Source of the DNA: Anaeromyxobacter oryzae
Lineage (GTDB): Bacteria > Myxococcota > Myxococcia > Myxococcales > Anaeromyxobacteraceae
Assembly: GCF_023169945.1 (NCBI RefSeq)
Contig: NZ_AP025591.1
Coordinates: 5,018,481-5,082,480, forward strand
Reading direction: 5' to 3'
Length of the DNA stretch: 64,000 bases
Made by a program: the position numbers and the translations under genes. Under the pieces are notes generated by a model. It ran no database searches. It was not told the DNA's origin and saw only the letters and a list, made by a program, of their open reading frames with translations. Shown here piece after piece: positions 29,267 through 38,214 of the stretch. Within the stretch, counting starts at the first letter, position 1; the number at the start of each line of letters is the position of its first letter.

Positions 29267-30457
29267 TCAGCTTCGCGCGTACGACTCGAGCGCGGCGGCG
29301 AGGGATGCGCCCGGCTTCGGCGCCTTGCCCTGCTTCGCGAGCGCCTGCTCGAGCGCGGCGAGCACCGCGAGCACGTTCTCCTGGCGCGACGACTCGCCCA
29401 TGAGGCCGATCCGCCAGACCTGCCCCGCGAGCGGGCCGAGGCCGCCGCCGATCTCGATGTCGTGCTCGTTGAGCAGCGCCTTGCGGACGGCGCCCTCGTC
29501 CACGCCGGCGGGGGCACGGACGCAGTTCAGGCTCGGGAGGCGGTGCCCCTCCTGCGCCTGCGGCGAGCACCCCAGGGCCGCGACCCCGGCCATCAGCGCG
29601 GCGGAGTGGCGGCGGTGCCGGGCGAAGCGCGCCTCCAGGCCCTCCTCGAGCACCAGGCGCAGCGACTCGCGCAGCGCGTAGACCATCGAGATGGGCGCGG
29701 TGTGGTGGTAGACGCGCTTCCCCTCCGCCCAGTAGTCGGCGACCATCCCGGCGTCGAGGTACCAGCTCTGCACCTTCGTCTTGCGCGCCTTCACCGCGTC
29801 GAGCGCGCGCGGCGAGAGCGTGAGCGGCGCGAGGCCGGGCGGACAGGAGAGGCACTTCTGCGTCCCCGAGTAGACGGCGTCCGCCTCCCAGGCGTCGACC
29901 TCGACCGGGACGCCGCCGAGCGACGTCACGGTGTCCACCACGAGGAGCGCGCCATGCGCGTGGCACAGCTTGCCGAGGCCCTCCATCGGCTGCTGGGCGC
30001 CGGTCGAGGTCTCGGCGTGCACCACCGCCACGACCTTCACCTTGCCCTCCTTGCGGAGCGCCTCCTCGATCCGGCCGAGCTCGCAGACCTGGCCCCACGG
30101 TACGTCGAGCTTCACCAGGCGGCCGCCGCAGCGGCCGACGATCTCCGCCATGCGGTTCCCGAACACGCCGGCGGCGACGACGATCGCCGCGTCGCCGGGC
30201 TCGATGAGGTTCACGAGCGCCGCCTCCATGCCCGCGGACCCCGTCCCCGACACCGCGATCGTGAACGGGTTCTCGGTGCGGAACACGGCGCGGAGCTGGG
30301 CCTGGACCTCGTTCATGATCTCGAGGAACCTGGGGTCGAGGTGGCCGAGCAGCGGCGTCGACATCGCGCGGAGGACGCGCGGGTGGACCATGCTCGGGCC
30401 TGGGCCGAGCAGCAGCCGGAGGGGCGGCGCCAGCTCGGGGACGGCGGAGACGTTCAT
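29267..30457 (-). CDS. Alanine-glyoxylate / serine-pyruvate-type aminotransferase
   Basis: 396-aa class-V PLP aminotransferase. Features: LLLGPGPSMVHPRVLRAMST near the N-terminus, SGTGSAGMEAALVNLIEPGD phosphate loop, DTVTSLGGVPVEVD with the PLP-pyridine Asp, and Schiff-base Lys201 in YSGTQKCLSCPPG. It is most like AGXT, which transfers an amino group to glyoxylate. In a genome with a glyoxylate shunt it could drain excess glyoxylate to glycine, or work in serine metabolism; sequence alone does not separate these. The ATG at 30455-30457 is clear. The frame open to 30715 is not used. Confidence 0.93.
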   Translation of the reverse strand: MNVSAVPELAPPLRLLLGPGPSMVHPRVLRAMSTPLLGHLDPRFLEIMNEVQAQLRAVFRTENPFTIAVSGTGSAGMEAALVNLIEPGDAAIVVAAGVFGNRMAEIVGRCGGRLVKLDVPWGQVCELGRIEEALRKEGKVKVVAVVHAETSTGAQQPMEGLGKLCHAHGALLVVDTVTSLGGVPVEVDAWEADAVYSGTQKCLSCPPGLAPLTLSPRALDAVKARKTKVQSWYLDAGMVADYWAEGKRVYHHTAPISMVYALRESLRLVLEEGLEARFARHRRHSAALMAGVAALGCSPQAQEGHRLPSLNCVRAPAGVDEGAVRKALLNEHDIEIGGGLGPLAGQVWRIGLMGESSRQENVLAVLAALEQALAKQGKAPKPGASLAAALESYARS

Positions 30458-30738
30458 GTGTGGCCTCGTGGGAGTTGGACCGCGCGCGGGCGGCCGGGAG
30501 AACGAGAACGAAATCTTACCCTCGGCGCTCGCGGCAGCGCGACCCTTAGGGGTTTCGAGCCGTTGGGTGTCCTCGGCGTCGATCACGTCGCGTGAAGACA
30601 CGGGCCCGTCGCCGGTCGCGCGCGCCCTCGCTGAATAGCGCCGCGGGGCGAACGTCGAGATGTCGTGGGCTCCTGGCGCTTGACCGATCTCGTCCGCGCC
30701 TGACAGCCTGCGCACCTCGTTCGACTCCAGGAGGATCG

Positions 30739-32583
30739 ATGCACCGCCCGACCCTCGCAGCCCTCGCCGTCGCGCTGGCGCTGCCTTTCGCCGCCGCCGC
30801 TCAGGCCGTCCGGCCCGGCGAGCCGAGCCGCGGTCTCCTCGCCTCGTACCCGCTCGACGGCCAGGCCGTCGACGACGTCACCCGCACGCCGGCGCAGGCC
30901 GTCGGCGTCCGCCCGATGGAAGGGCACGACGGGCAGCCCCGCGGCGCCCTCTGGTTCGACGGCGCGCGGTCGTACGTGAGCCTCGGCGACCGGCTGCAGC
31001 CGGAGCGTTTCACCATCGCGGCGTGGATCCGCCCCGAGCTCGTGGACCGCGTGCAGGTGATCGTCTCGAAGATCCGGAACCTCCCGAACCACTACCAGCG
31101 CAACCTCGAGCTGCGCCTCGAGCCGGGCGGGCGCCTGTTCCTGCACGTCCCGAGCGGCAACGGGTGGGAGTCGGTGCAGGGCCAGCGCGCCATCGCGCCG
31201 GGCCGCTGGACGCACGTCGCCGCCGTCTACGACGGCGCCCGCGCGCAGCTCTACGTCGACGGCGTGCGGGACGGCGCGCCGGTCGCGGTCGCGTACGCGC
31301 AGACGCGGACCGAGACCTTCATCGGCGCGCGCCCGGAGGGCGGCGGCCGCGACGGCCGGACCCCCGCGGGCCCGACCTGGTTCTTCACCGGCGGGATCGA
31401 GGACGTCCGCATCTGGGGACGGCCGCTCTCCGACGCGGAGACGTCGCTCGTCGCCCAGGGACGCCTCGACGTCCCGGCGCCGCCGCCAGCCCGCCCGCCG
31501 CCGGGCGCCGACCGCGGCGAGCTCCTCGCGTCGTACCCGCTGGACGGCGACGCCCGCGACGCCGCCGGTCAGGCCGACGGCAGGATCGTCGGGGCGGTGA
31601 AGCCCGCCGAGGACCGCGGCGGCGATCCGCGCGGCGCGCTCCTCCTCGGCGGCCGCGACTACGTGGACCTCGGCGTCCGCGTCGAGCCGGAGCAGTTCAC
31701 GCTCGCTGCGTGGGTGCGCCCCGCCCGCGTCGACCGCGACCTCGTCGTCCTCTCGAAGTGGTCGAGCGCGCCCGGCCCGAAGGACCGGTTCCTCGAGCTC
31801 CGCATCGACGCCGGCGGCCGGGTGACGCTCGCGATCCCCGGCGGCCCCGGCGGACGCCCGCAGCAGGTCCGCTCGACGCGGCCGCTCGCGGCGAACCGGT
31901 GGGCGCACCTCGCCGCGTCGTTCGACGGGGAGCGCGCGGTGCTGTACGTCGACGGCGCCGCCGACGCCGAGGCGACGTTCTCGGCGTTCGACGCCTCGCA
32001 GGGCCCCGTCCTCCTCGGCGCGCGGCCGGACGCCTCCGGCAAGCGGCCCCGGCTCGGCACGTTCTTCGAGGGCCGGCTCGACGACGTCCGCATCTACCGC
32101 GGCGTGCTCGAGGACCGCGAGGTCCAGGCGCTCGCGCAGGATCGCGGCGCCCCGCCGCCCCGTCCCGGCCCCGCCCCCGGTCCACGCCCCGGCGACGACG
32201 ACGAGCGCGAGGCCGCGTTCCTCGTGAAGCTGGATCGGCTCCAGGCCCGGTACGACGCGGCGTGCGTCCGCCGCAGCGGGCGGAGCGTGCTCGAGGCCGA
32301 GGCGCAGGTCTTCCAGGCGCTCGAGGACGCGGACCGCGCCGCGCGCGCCGAGCGGAACCAGCGCATCTCCGGATACCTCCGCCGCGCGCTCGGCGAGCTC
32401 CAGGCGGCGCGCAACCGGACGGACGCGATGAGCCTCGACCGGAAGCGCAGCGCGCTGTCCGGCCTCTCCGAGTCGCTCTGGAACGACCTCGTCCAGGACC
32501 TCGACGCGACGCCGCTCGGCGACGACCGGTACGACGACCGGCGCGGCGGCGGGGACGTGCGCCGCGCGGATCCCTGGTACTAG
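30739..32583 (+). CDS. Secreted protein with two LamG/concanavalin-A-like domains
   Basis: 614-aa exported protein. Signal peptide MHRPTLAALAVALALPFAAA with AQA cleavage. Two repeats of a LamG-type jelly-roll follow, about 35-245 and 260-470, each starting with LLASYPLDG and holding FTIAAWIRPELVDR / FTLAAWVRPARVDR and VAAVYDGARAQLYVDG / LAASFDGERAVLYVDG. A Pro-rich linker leads to a helical C-terminal part (480-614) rich in Arg and Glu. Such domains bind carbohydrate or surface ligands. ATG 30739 follows AGGAGG. 281 bp upstream (30458-30738) contain no other gene. Confidence 0.87.
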   Translation: MHRPTLAALAVALALPFAAAAQAVRPGEPSRGLLASYPLDGQAVDDVTRTPAQAVGVRPMEGHDGQPRGALWFDGARSYVSLGDRLQPERFTIAAWIRPELVDRVQVIVSKIRNLPNHYQRNLELRLEPGGRLFLHVPSGNGWESVQGQRAIAPGRWTHVAAVYDGARAQLYVDGVRDGAPVAVAYAQTRTETFIGARPEGGGRDGRTPAGPTWFFTGGIEDVRIWGRPLSDAETSLVAQGRLDVPAPPPARPPPGADRGELLASYPLDGDARDAAGQADGRIVGAVKPAEDRGGDPRGALLLGGRDYVDLGVRVEPEQFTLAAWVRPARVDRDLVVLSKWSSAPGPKDRFLELRIDAGGRVTLAIPGGPGGRPQQVRSTRPLAANRWAHLAASFDGERAVLYVDGAADAEATFSAFDASQGPVLLGARPDASGKRPRLGTFFEGRLDDVRIYRGVLEDREVQALAQDRGAPPPRPGPAPGPRPGDDDEREAAFLVKLDRLQARYDAACVRRSGRSVLEAEAQVFQALEDADRAARAERNQRISGYLRRALGELQAARNRTDAMSLDRKRSALSGLSESLWNDLVQDLDATPLGDDRYDDRRGGGDVRRADPWY

Positions 32584-32600
32584 GCCGGCGATCGCGCTCC

Positions 32601-32632
32601 GGGCGGCGCGGGGCTCAGGCCTCGCGCCGCCC
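32601..32632. terminator. Bidirectional terminator-like hairpin
   Basis: 14-bp stem, one mismatch, arms 32601-32614 and 32619-32632, loop TCAG. Lies between the convergent LamG gene and rsmE. Confidence 0.65.
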
Positions 32633-32647
32633 TCGTCCTTCGGCCAC

Positions 32648-33385
32648 TCAGCGCGCGGCGCCGCGGAGCCAGAGCTCCACCTGCCCGACGGCGTACGGCA
32701 CGGCGGCGTCGACGCGGAGCACGCGCGGCCCGAGCGAGAACGGCGTGAACCCGCGCTCGGCGAGCGCGCCCGCCTCGTAAGCGGTCCAGCCGCCCTCCGG
32801 GCCGATCGCGAGCGCGGCGCGCCCGCCCGCGGGGGCGAGCGCCTCGAGCGGCGCGGCGCCGACCGGGTGCGCGAGCAGCCGCGCCGGTTCCGGGAACGTG
32901 GCCGCGAGCTCGTCCTCGATGAACGGCTTGAACAGCCGGCGGACGATCACCTCGGGCAGGATCGTGTCGCGGCCCTGCTCGAGGCCGAGCAGCAGGTGCT
33001 CCCGCATCGCCTCCGGTGCGAGCAGCGGCGAGGACCAGTAGCTCTTCTCGACGCGCCAGCTCCCGAGCAGCACGAGCCGCTTCACGCCCATCGACGCCGT
33101 GGCGGCGAGCACCTTGCGCAGGATCTTCGGGCGGGGCAGGGCGAGGAGCAGCGCCACCGCTGCCGGCGGTGGCGGATCCCGATCCAGCCGTGGCGCGAGC
33201 ACCACCTCGGATGCCGTCGCGGAGAGCACTTGCGCCTCGCCCATCCGGCCGCCCACGACGCCCGCCAGGACCGCGTCGCCCGGCGCGGCCCGGAGGACCT
33301 CGACCACGTGCCGGGCGCGACGGTCCGCGAGGCGGGCGGTCCCGTCCCCGGCGAGCTCGCCGGGCTCGAGGAGCAGGAGGTTCAC
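32648..33385 (-). CDS. rsmE: 16S rRNA m3U1498 methyltransferase
   Basis: 245-aa SPOUT methyltransferase that methylates U1498 of 16S rRNA. The N-terminal PUA-like part (RRARHVVEVLRAAPGD) and the trefoil-knot motifs are present: LALPRPKILRKVLAATASMG, LAIGPEGGWTAYE, and FSLGPRVLRVDAAV. The last replaces the common LR(T/A)ETA, giving an Asp instead of Glu. Length is normal. It precedes paralogue B's stop by 45 bp on the same (minus) strand. Confidence 0.95.
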   Translation of the reverse strand: MNLLLLEPGELAGDGTARLADRRARHVVEVLRAAPGDAVLAGVVGGRMGEAQVLSATASEVVLAPRLDRDPPPPAAVALLLALPRPKILRKVLAATASMGVKRLVLLGSWRVEKSYWSSPLLAPEAMREHLLLGLEQGRDTILPEVIVRRLFKPFIEDELAATFPEPARLLAHPVGAAPLEALAPAGGRAALAIGPEGGWTAYEAGALAERGFTPFSLGPRVLRVDAAVPYAVGQVELWLRGAAR

Positions 33386-33429
33386 GCGGCCGGAGGGTCG
33401 CCCCGGCCGCGCCCGCTGTCAAACGCCGG

Positions 33430-34872
33430 CTACGACGCCAGCCGGCCCGCCTCCGCCGGGGTTCCGACCTGCACCGCCACCGACGGGGGCGTCGGGGCCG
33501 CGACCTCGGCCACCCCGGGCTTCCGCCGGCGCGGGGCGAGCAGCTGGGTCGCGCCGCGCGCGGACGCGAGCCGGACGAACTCGTAGCGGTCGAGCTCGAG
33601 GGCGCCGACGAGGCTCTGGGCGAGCCGGGAGAGCGCCGCGCGCTCGCGGCGTTCCGTCTCCTCCGCGAGGCGCGCGGCGGTCATCGCCCGCGCCGAGATC
33701 TCGCGGAGGCGCCGCCGGAAGGAGTCGCGCTGCCGCTCGAGGTCGCGCTCCTCCTCGTCCGCCCAGTCGAGCTCCTCGAGCCGCCGCGCCCGCTCGGCGA
33801 GGGTGCGCGCCCGCTCGCGATCCCACTCGAGCGCCGCCGCTTCCTCCGCCGCGCGACCCGCGCCCTCGGCGCGCGCGCGTCGCAGGACGAGCGCCGTCGC
33901 GAGCGGCACGGCGAGGAGGAGCAGCACGTACGTGTGGTGCGCCATCCGGGCGGGCGCCTGGATCCCGCCGAGCGCGGTCGCGACGAGCGCGGCCATCGCC
34001 GCCGCGGCGACGGCCGAGACCGCGAGGGATCGCCGGCGGAGGCGATCGCCGCCGGCGCGCGTCGCCTGGAGCCCGGCCTCGAGCCCGACGTGCGCGAGCG
34101 CGAACAGCGCCGCCGAGACGCCGAGCGCGAAGAGGGCGGCGAAGATCGTCTCGATCGGACGTCGCGAGGCCTCGGCACCGAGCCGCGCCGGGTCCACCTC
34201 GGCGGTGTGCAGGATGGGCAGCGCGACCTGCCAGGTCTCGGCGGCGAACGCGGCGGCGATGAAGGCGTGGAGCGAGAGCTGGGGCCACGCCGAGCGGATG
34301 GGCGGACGCCCGAGCTGCTCCGCGGTCGCCTCGACGCCCGAGGGCGCCGTGACGAGCCCGGCGGCGACATCCGCCGCGAGGCGGCGCGAGAGCTCCTCGC
34401 CGCGCCGGCGCGCCGCCTCGGCCTCGCCCTCGAGCACCGAGAGCTTCACCTCGAGCTCCTGCACCTCCTGCCGGACCGTCGGGCCCTCCACGGCGACGAG
34501 CGGCGCCAGCCACGCGTCGGGATCGCTCGCGAGCGCGGCGGCCGCGCGGCGATCGGGCTCGAGGGGGTGGACGATCAGCTCGCCGTCCTGCACGTCGATC
34601 GCGAGCGGCAGGCGCGCGCGGGGGATGGGCAGCGTCGAGAGGTAGCGTGCGAGGCGCGAGCGGAGGTAATCGTCGAGGGGGACGCCGGCCGCGACGGAGA
34701 CGCGGCCGTGCCAGAACGCGGCGAGCCAGGTGCGCCGGATGGGCTCGAGACGTACGGCGCGCGGGCGTCGCAGCGGCGGCTCGGCCGCGAGCCCGAGCCA
34801 CGTGCGCAGGCGGCGGGGAAGGGACGCCGGTCCTGCGGCGTCGGTCGTTCGGTGGTGGCGTTCCTCGGACAC
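33430..34872 (-). CDS. Uncharacterised coiled-coil membrane protein, paralogue B
   Basis: 480-aa paralogue of the 26828-28231 protein, with the same plan: soluble N-terminal half, about three to four hydrophobic segments (LHAFIAAAFAAETW, TIFAALFALGVSAALFALA, LAVSAVAAAAMAALVATAL, YVLLLLAVPLATALVL), then a charged coiled coil. Shared signatures: LDDYLRSRLARY, IDVQDGE, ATAEQLGRPP and ALELDRYEFVRLAS. Function unknown. The ATG at 34870-34872 lies downstream of a motif repeated before the CBS gene (34909-34931). rsmE follows 44 bp after its stop and may be cotranscribed. Confidence 0.78.
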   Translation of the reverse strand: MSEERHHRTTDAAGPASLPRRLRTWLGLAAEPPLRRPRAVRLEPIRRTWLAAFWHGRVSVAAGVPLDDYLRSRLARYLSTLPIPRARLPLAIDVQDGELIVHPLEPDRRAAAALASDPDAWLAPLVAVEGPTVRQEVQELEVKLSVLEGEAEAARRRGEELSRRLAADVAAGLVTAPSGVEATAEQLGRPPIRSAWPQLSLHAFIAAAFAAETWQVALPILHTAEVDPARLGAEASRRPIETIFAALFALGVSAALFALAHVGLEAGLQATRAGGDRLRRRSLAVSAVAAAAMAALVATALGGIQAPARMAHHTYVLLLLAVPLATALVLRRARAEGAGRAAEEAAALEWDRERARTLAERARRLEELDWADEEERDLERQRDSFRRRLREISARAMTAARLAEETERRERAALSRLAQSLVGALELDRYEFVRLASARGATQLLAPRRRKPGVAEVAAPTPPSVAVQVGTPAEAGRLAS

Positions 34873-34908
34873 GGCTGCGGCTCCTCGAGACCCGGAGATG
34901 GCGCGCGA

Positions 34909-34931
34909 GCGGCATGCGTTCGCTTGCGCGG
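34909..34931. promoter_or_regulatory. Shared upstream motif, copy 2
   Basis: Matches 8668-8690 at 20 of 23 positions, same strand relation and similar distance to the start codon (about 37 bp). The interval 34873-35083 has no gene. Confidence 0.35.
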
Positions 34932-35083
34932 TCGGTGAGCGGGCTCTCTGGGTGGGTAATCATCCGACGGCGGTACGACCGGTACCTGCCTGGGCCGCGT
35001 CTCGTCCGCGCGGCCCCTGCTGCCGTCCCGTGGACGGGGGCGACCCGGAGCCGCGATCGTCGCGGTCGGGTACAATGGCCTGA

Positions 35084-35431
35084 ATGCCCGCCGAAGCGCC
35101 GCCGCCCCGCTGGACGCTCATCTCCGTCCTGTTCTCGAGCATCCCGCTCACGCCGTCGCTCGCGGCGACGCTGCACGAGGCGGCCGTCGACCTGTACCGG
35201 CGCGACGACGCCGTGGGCCAGGTGGCCGGCGATCTCATGAACGGCCGCGTCACGAACCTCAAGAAGACGATGCAGCTCGGCGCCATCACCGGCCCCGCGT
35301 TCGAGGCACGCCTCGACACCGAGCGCGGCAGCGGAACCGTCCGGTACCTCCTCACGCGCCAGGGTCTGGATCTGATGGGCATCGAGGCGCCGCAGGGGCC
35401 GGCCGCGGCGCGCCCGCGCTATCTCAACTGA
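35084..35431 (+). CDS. Hypothetical protein
   Basis: 115-aa soluble protein with no family I recognise. Helical in appearance, with LTPSLAATLHEAAVDLYRRD, then RVTNLKKTMQLGAITGPAFE, and a hydrophobic strand VRYLLTRQGLDLMGIE. No signal or TM segment. Monocistronic, 64 bp before a response regulator gene. ATG at 35084 without a strong Shine-Dalgarno; coding status moderate. Confidence 0.55.
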   Translation: MPAEAPPPRWTLISVLFSSIPLTPSLAATLHEAAVDLYRRDDAVGQVAGDLMNGRVTNLKKTMQLGAITGPAFEARLDTERGSGTVRYLLTRQGLDLMGIEAPQGPAAARPRYLN

Positions 35432-35495
35432 GAGTCCGCGTCCCGCGGTCACCGGACGCGAAGCGCGGCGGCGGCGCGAGTAAGCTCGCCGGTGC

Positions 35496-35864
35496 TTGGA
35501 GTCGAGGCGCATTCTCGTCATCGAGGACGACGCGGCGGTTCGCGAGGCCCTCGCGGACGCGATCGCCGAAGCCGGCCTCGTGGTCGACGTCGCGGTGGAC
35601 GGGATCGACGGGCTCCAGCGGCTCCGCGCGGGCGATCCACCCGCAGTGATCCTGCTCGACCTCCGGATGCCGCGGCTCGGCGGCCCCGAGTTCCTGCGTG
35701 CGCTCCGCGCCGACGAGCGGTTCGAGCACGTGCCGGTCATCTCGATGACCGCCGGCGTGGACGGGCCCGATCGCGAGCCGGTCGTCGCTCACCTGCGCAA
35801 GCCGTTCGACCTCGACGACCTGCTCGGCATCGTCCTCTCGCTCTGCGAGGCCGAGGAGGTCTGA
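35496..35864 (+). CDS. Single-domain response regulator
   Basis: 122-aa lone receiver domain: ILVIEDDAAV acid pair, phospho-acceptor Asp55 in VILLDLRMPRLGG, Thr in ISMTAG, Lys in AHLRKPFDLDDL. Start is a TTG at 35496 without a clear Shine-Dalgarno. No kinase nearby. Second orphan receiver in the window after 28372-28812. Confidence 0.85.
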   Translation: MESRRILVIEDDAAVREALADAIAEAGLVVDVAVDGIDGLQRLRAGDPPAVILLDLRMPRLGGPEFLRALRADERFEHVPVISMTAGVDGPDREPVVAHLRKPFDLDDLLGIVLSLCEAEEV

Positions 35865-36024
35865 GGCGGGAACGGCCGAGGCGAGCCGGCATCCAGGTGA
35901 TGCTCGCTCTCCGTGCGCCCCCGGCACCGCCGGGCGTGCAGCCTCCGATGGGCACGCTCTCCCTTCGCGGGATGCCCCGCCTGGCGCGCGCTGCCAGCGT
36001 GAGTGCCGGGAGGGGAAAGACCCG

Positions 36025-38136
36025 ATGAAGCAGTCCTCGTCCTCGGACGCAGTGACAGGTGCGTCCGCGCACTCCGCGCGGCTCGCCCGGTTCGCCCTGG
36101 TCGGGCTGACCGGGGTGGCGGTGAACCTCGGCGTGCTCCACGCGCTCGCGGCGGGACTCCGCGTCCCGGAGATCGCCGCGTCGGCGCTCGCCATCGAGGC
36201 GAGCATCGTGTCGAACTTCCTGCTCAACGACGCGTTCACTTTTCGTGACCGTCGCGGCGGCGGCGGCGTGGCCCGGCGGCTGCTGCGATACCACGTCGTG
36301 AGCGCGATCGGCGTCGCGCTCCAGCTCGGCACGTTCTCGGCGCTCGCCCTCGCTGCGCGGCACCTGCTCGGCCGTCCCGAGCTGGGCGCCTGGCGCTACC
36401 CGGCGCAGCTCGCGGGGATCGGGCTGGGGTTCGCGTGGACGTACGCTGGCAGCCTCCGGTTCGCGTGGGTGGACGGGTCCTCCGCCGGCGCGCCGCGTCC
36501 GCGATCGCGATCCCGGGAAGCCGCCCTGCCCCGGGTGATCTTCCTCGCCGTGCTCGCGCTGCACGTGCTCCCGATCTGGCTGGTCGCCTATGTCCCGACG
36601 CAGGACGGGCCGCTGCACGTCGAGAACACGCTCGCCCTGATCCACCACGCCGCGTCCCCGCTGCTCCAGCGCTACTACCTCGCGAACTGGGGCGCGCAGC
36701 CGAACTGGCTCACCCAGCTGCTCCTCGCGCCGCTCCTCGCGATCTTCTCGGGCCCGACCGCGGAGAAGCTCGTCCTCACCGGCTACACGCTCCTCCTGCC
36801 GCTCGCGTTCCGGTCGGTCCTCCCCCGCGGCGCGCGCGGGTGGTGGGCCGCGCTCGCGGTGTTCCCGTTCGTGCACGCGTTCCCGTATCACATGGGCTTC
36901 TGGAACTTCTCCTGGGGGCTCGCGCTCGCGCTCCTCGCCGCGGGCTTCTTCCTCCGCACCCGCGGGCGCCTGGATCCGGCGCGGTTCGCGGTGCTCGCGG
37001 TGCTCTCGGTGCTGCTCTACCTCGCGCACCTCGTCGCGTTCGCGGGCGCGGTGCTCGCCGTCGGCCTCGTCCTCGGCTTCCGGTTCTGGCTCTCGTGGCG
37101 CCGCGCGGGCGACGACGCGTCCCGCCGCCGCGCCGTCGTCCGCGGATACGGACGGCGGCTCGGGGCCGGCGCGCTCACGGTGCTTCCGGGGACGGCGCTC
37201 GTCACGGCGTGGATCCTCGCCCACCGCGACAAGGCCGAGGCGCGCATCCCGCTCAGGGAGCTCGCGGCGAAGCTCGCGACCGGCTACGCGATGGTGTCGA
37301 TCGACCGCCGGGAGATCCCGCTCGCGGTGCTGGTCGTCCTCGTGCTCTTCGTGACCGTCGTGCACCTCGTGCTCGTCCGGGCGGGCCGTGGCCCACGGTT
37401 CCGGCCGAACGACGGCTGGCTCCTCGCCGCGCTCGCCTTCGCGGTGCTCTACTTCGCCGTCCCGGACGTGGTCGCATCGGGCGCGCACGTGTCCGACCGC
37501 CTGGCGCTGTTCTCGTTCCTCTGCGTCGCGGCCTGGATCGGCACGGGCGCCGTGCCCCGGGTGGCGGTGAAGCGCAGCGCGGTGGCGCTCGCGACGATCG
37601 CGGTCGTCGCGCTCGGCGTCCGGTTCGACAAGCAGCGGCAGCTCTCCGGGCTCATGGAGGAGCTCGTCTCCGCGAGCCGGGCCATCGGCGAGGACCGGGT
37701 GATCCTCCCGCTCGCGCTCGCGCCGTTCGGGCCTCGCGACGTGAACGGCCGGCGCCTCGGGTACCGGATCAAGCCGTTCCTGCACGGCGCGAGCTGGATC
37801 ATCGCGGAGAACGGCGGGGTCGAGCTGAAGAACAGCCAGGCGAACACGGACCAGTGCCCGGTGATGTGGCCGAAGGACCGGAACCCGTTCCGGATCATCG
37901 CGAGCAGCCTCGGGCGGATGGAGGGCGTCCCGCCGTGCGTTGATCTCCGCGCGGCGCCGAGGCTCGGCGCCATCGACTACGTGCTCGTGTGGGGCGCGAC
38001 GCGCGAGAACCTCGACACGCCGTGCGGCGCGGCGCTCGCGACCGAGCTCGCGCAGCGGTACGAGCCCGTGTTCCTGTCCCAGCCCCGCGGGCTGCTCGAG
38101 GTCTGGAGGCCACGGACGGCGACCGCGAGCCGCTGA
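36025..38136 (+). CDS. GtrA-domain fusion to a large polytopic membrane protein
   Basis: 703-aa membrane protein. Residues about 20-150 are a GtrA-like domain of four helices (LARFALVGLTGVAVNLGVLH, SIVSNFLLNDAFTFRDR), normally a separate small flippase-like protein for lipid-linked sugars. The rest has many transmembrane helices with a soluble C-terminal region and resembles a GT-C/DUF2142-type glycosyltransferase in layout (early DGPLHVENTLALIHH loop, long hydrophobic middle). I do not recognise its exact family. Probably surface-polysaccharide or lipid glycosylation. Single gene with a strong hairpin after its stop. Confidence 0.72.
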   Translation: MKQSSSSDAVTGASAHSARLARFALVGLTGVAVNLGVLHALAAGLRVPEIAASALAIEASIVSNFLLNDAFTFRDRRGGGGVARRLLRYHVVSAIGVALQLGTFSALALAARHLLGRPELGAWRYPAQLAGIGLGFAWTYAGSLRFAWVDGSSAGAPRPRSRSREAALPRVIFLAVLALHVLPIWLVAYVPTQDGPLHVENTLALIHHAASPLLQRYYLANWGAQPNWLTQLLLAPLLAIFSGPTAEKLVLTGYTLLLPLAFRSVLPRGARGWWAALAVFPFVHAFPYHMGFWNFSWGLALALLAAGFFLRTRGRLDPARFAVLAVLSVLLYLAHLVAFAGAVLAVGLVLGFRFWLSWRRAGDDASRRRAVVRGYGRRLGAGALTVLPGTALVTAWILAHRDKAEARIPLRELAAKLATGYAMVSIDRREIPLAVLVVLVLFVTVVHLVLVRAGRGPRFRPNDGWLLAALAFAVLYFAVPDVVASGAHVSDRLALFSFLCVAAWIGTGAVPRVAVKRSAVALATIAVVALGVRFDKQRQLSGLMEELVSASRAIGEDRVILPLALAPFGPRDVNGRRLGYRIKPFLHGASWIIAENGGVELKNSQANTDQCPVMWPKDRNPFRIIASSLGRMEGVPPCVDLRAAPRLGAIDYVLVWGATRENLDTPCGAALATELAQRYEPVFLSQPRGLLEVWRPRTATASR

Positions 38137-38160
38137 GGGCGCGCGGCGGCCGAAAACGGA

Positions 38161-38191
38161 ACGGGCCCCCCGGCAGCGCCGGAGGGCCCGT
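38161..38191. terminator. Bidirectional terminator hairpin
   Basis: 14-bp stem (38161-38174 with 38178-38191), one mismatch, loop AGC, GGGCCC core, followed by TCTCGCTT. Separates the GtrA fusion from the convergent cytochrome gene. Confidence 0.75.
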
Positions 38192-38214
38192 CTCGCTTCA
38201 CGTTCGATCGAGCG

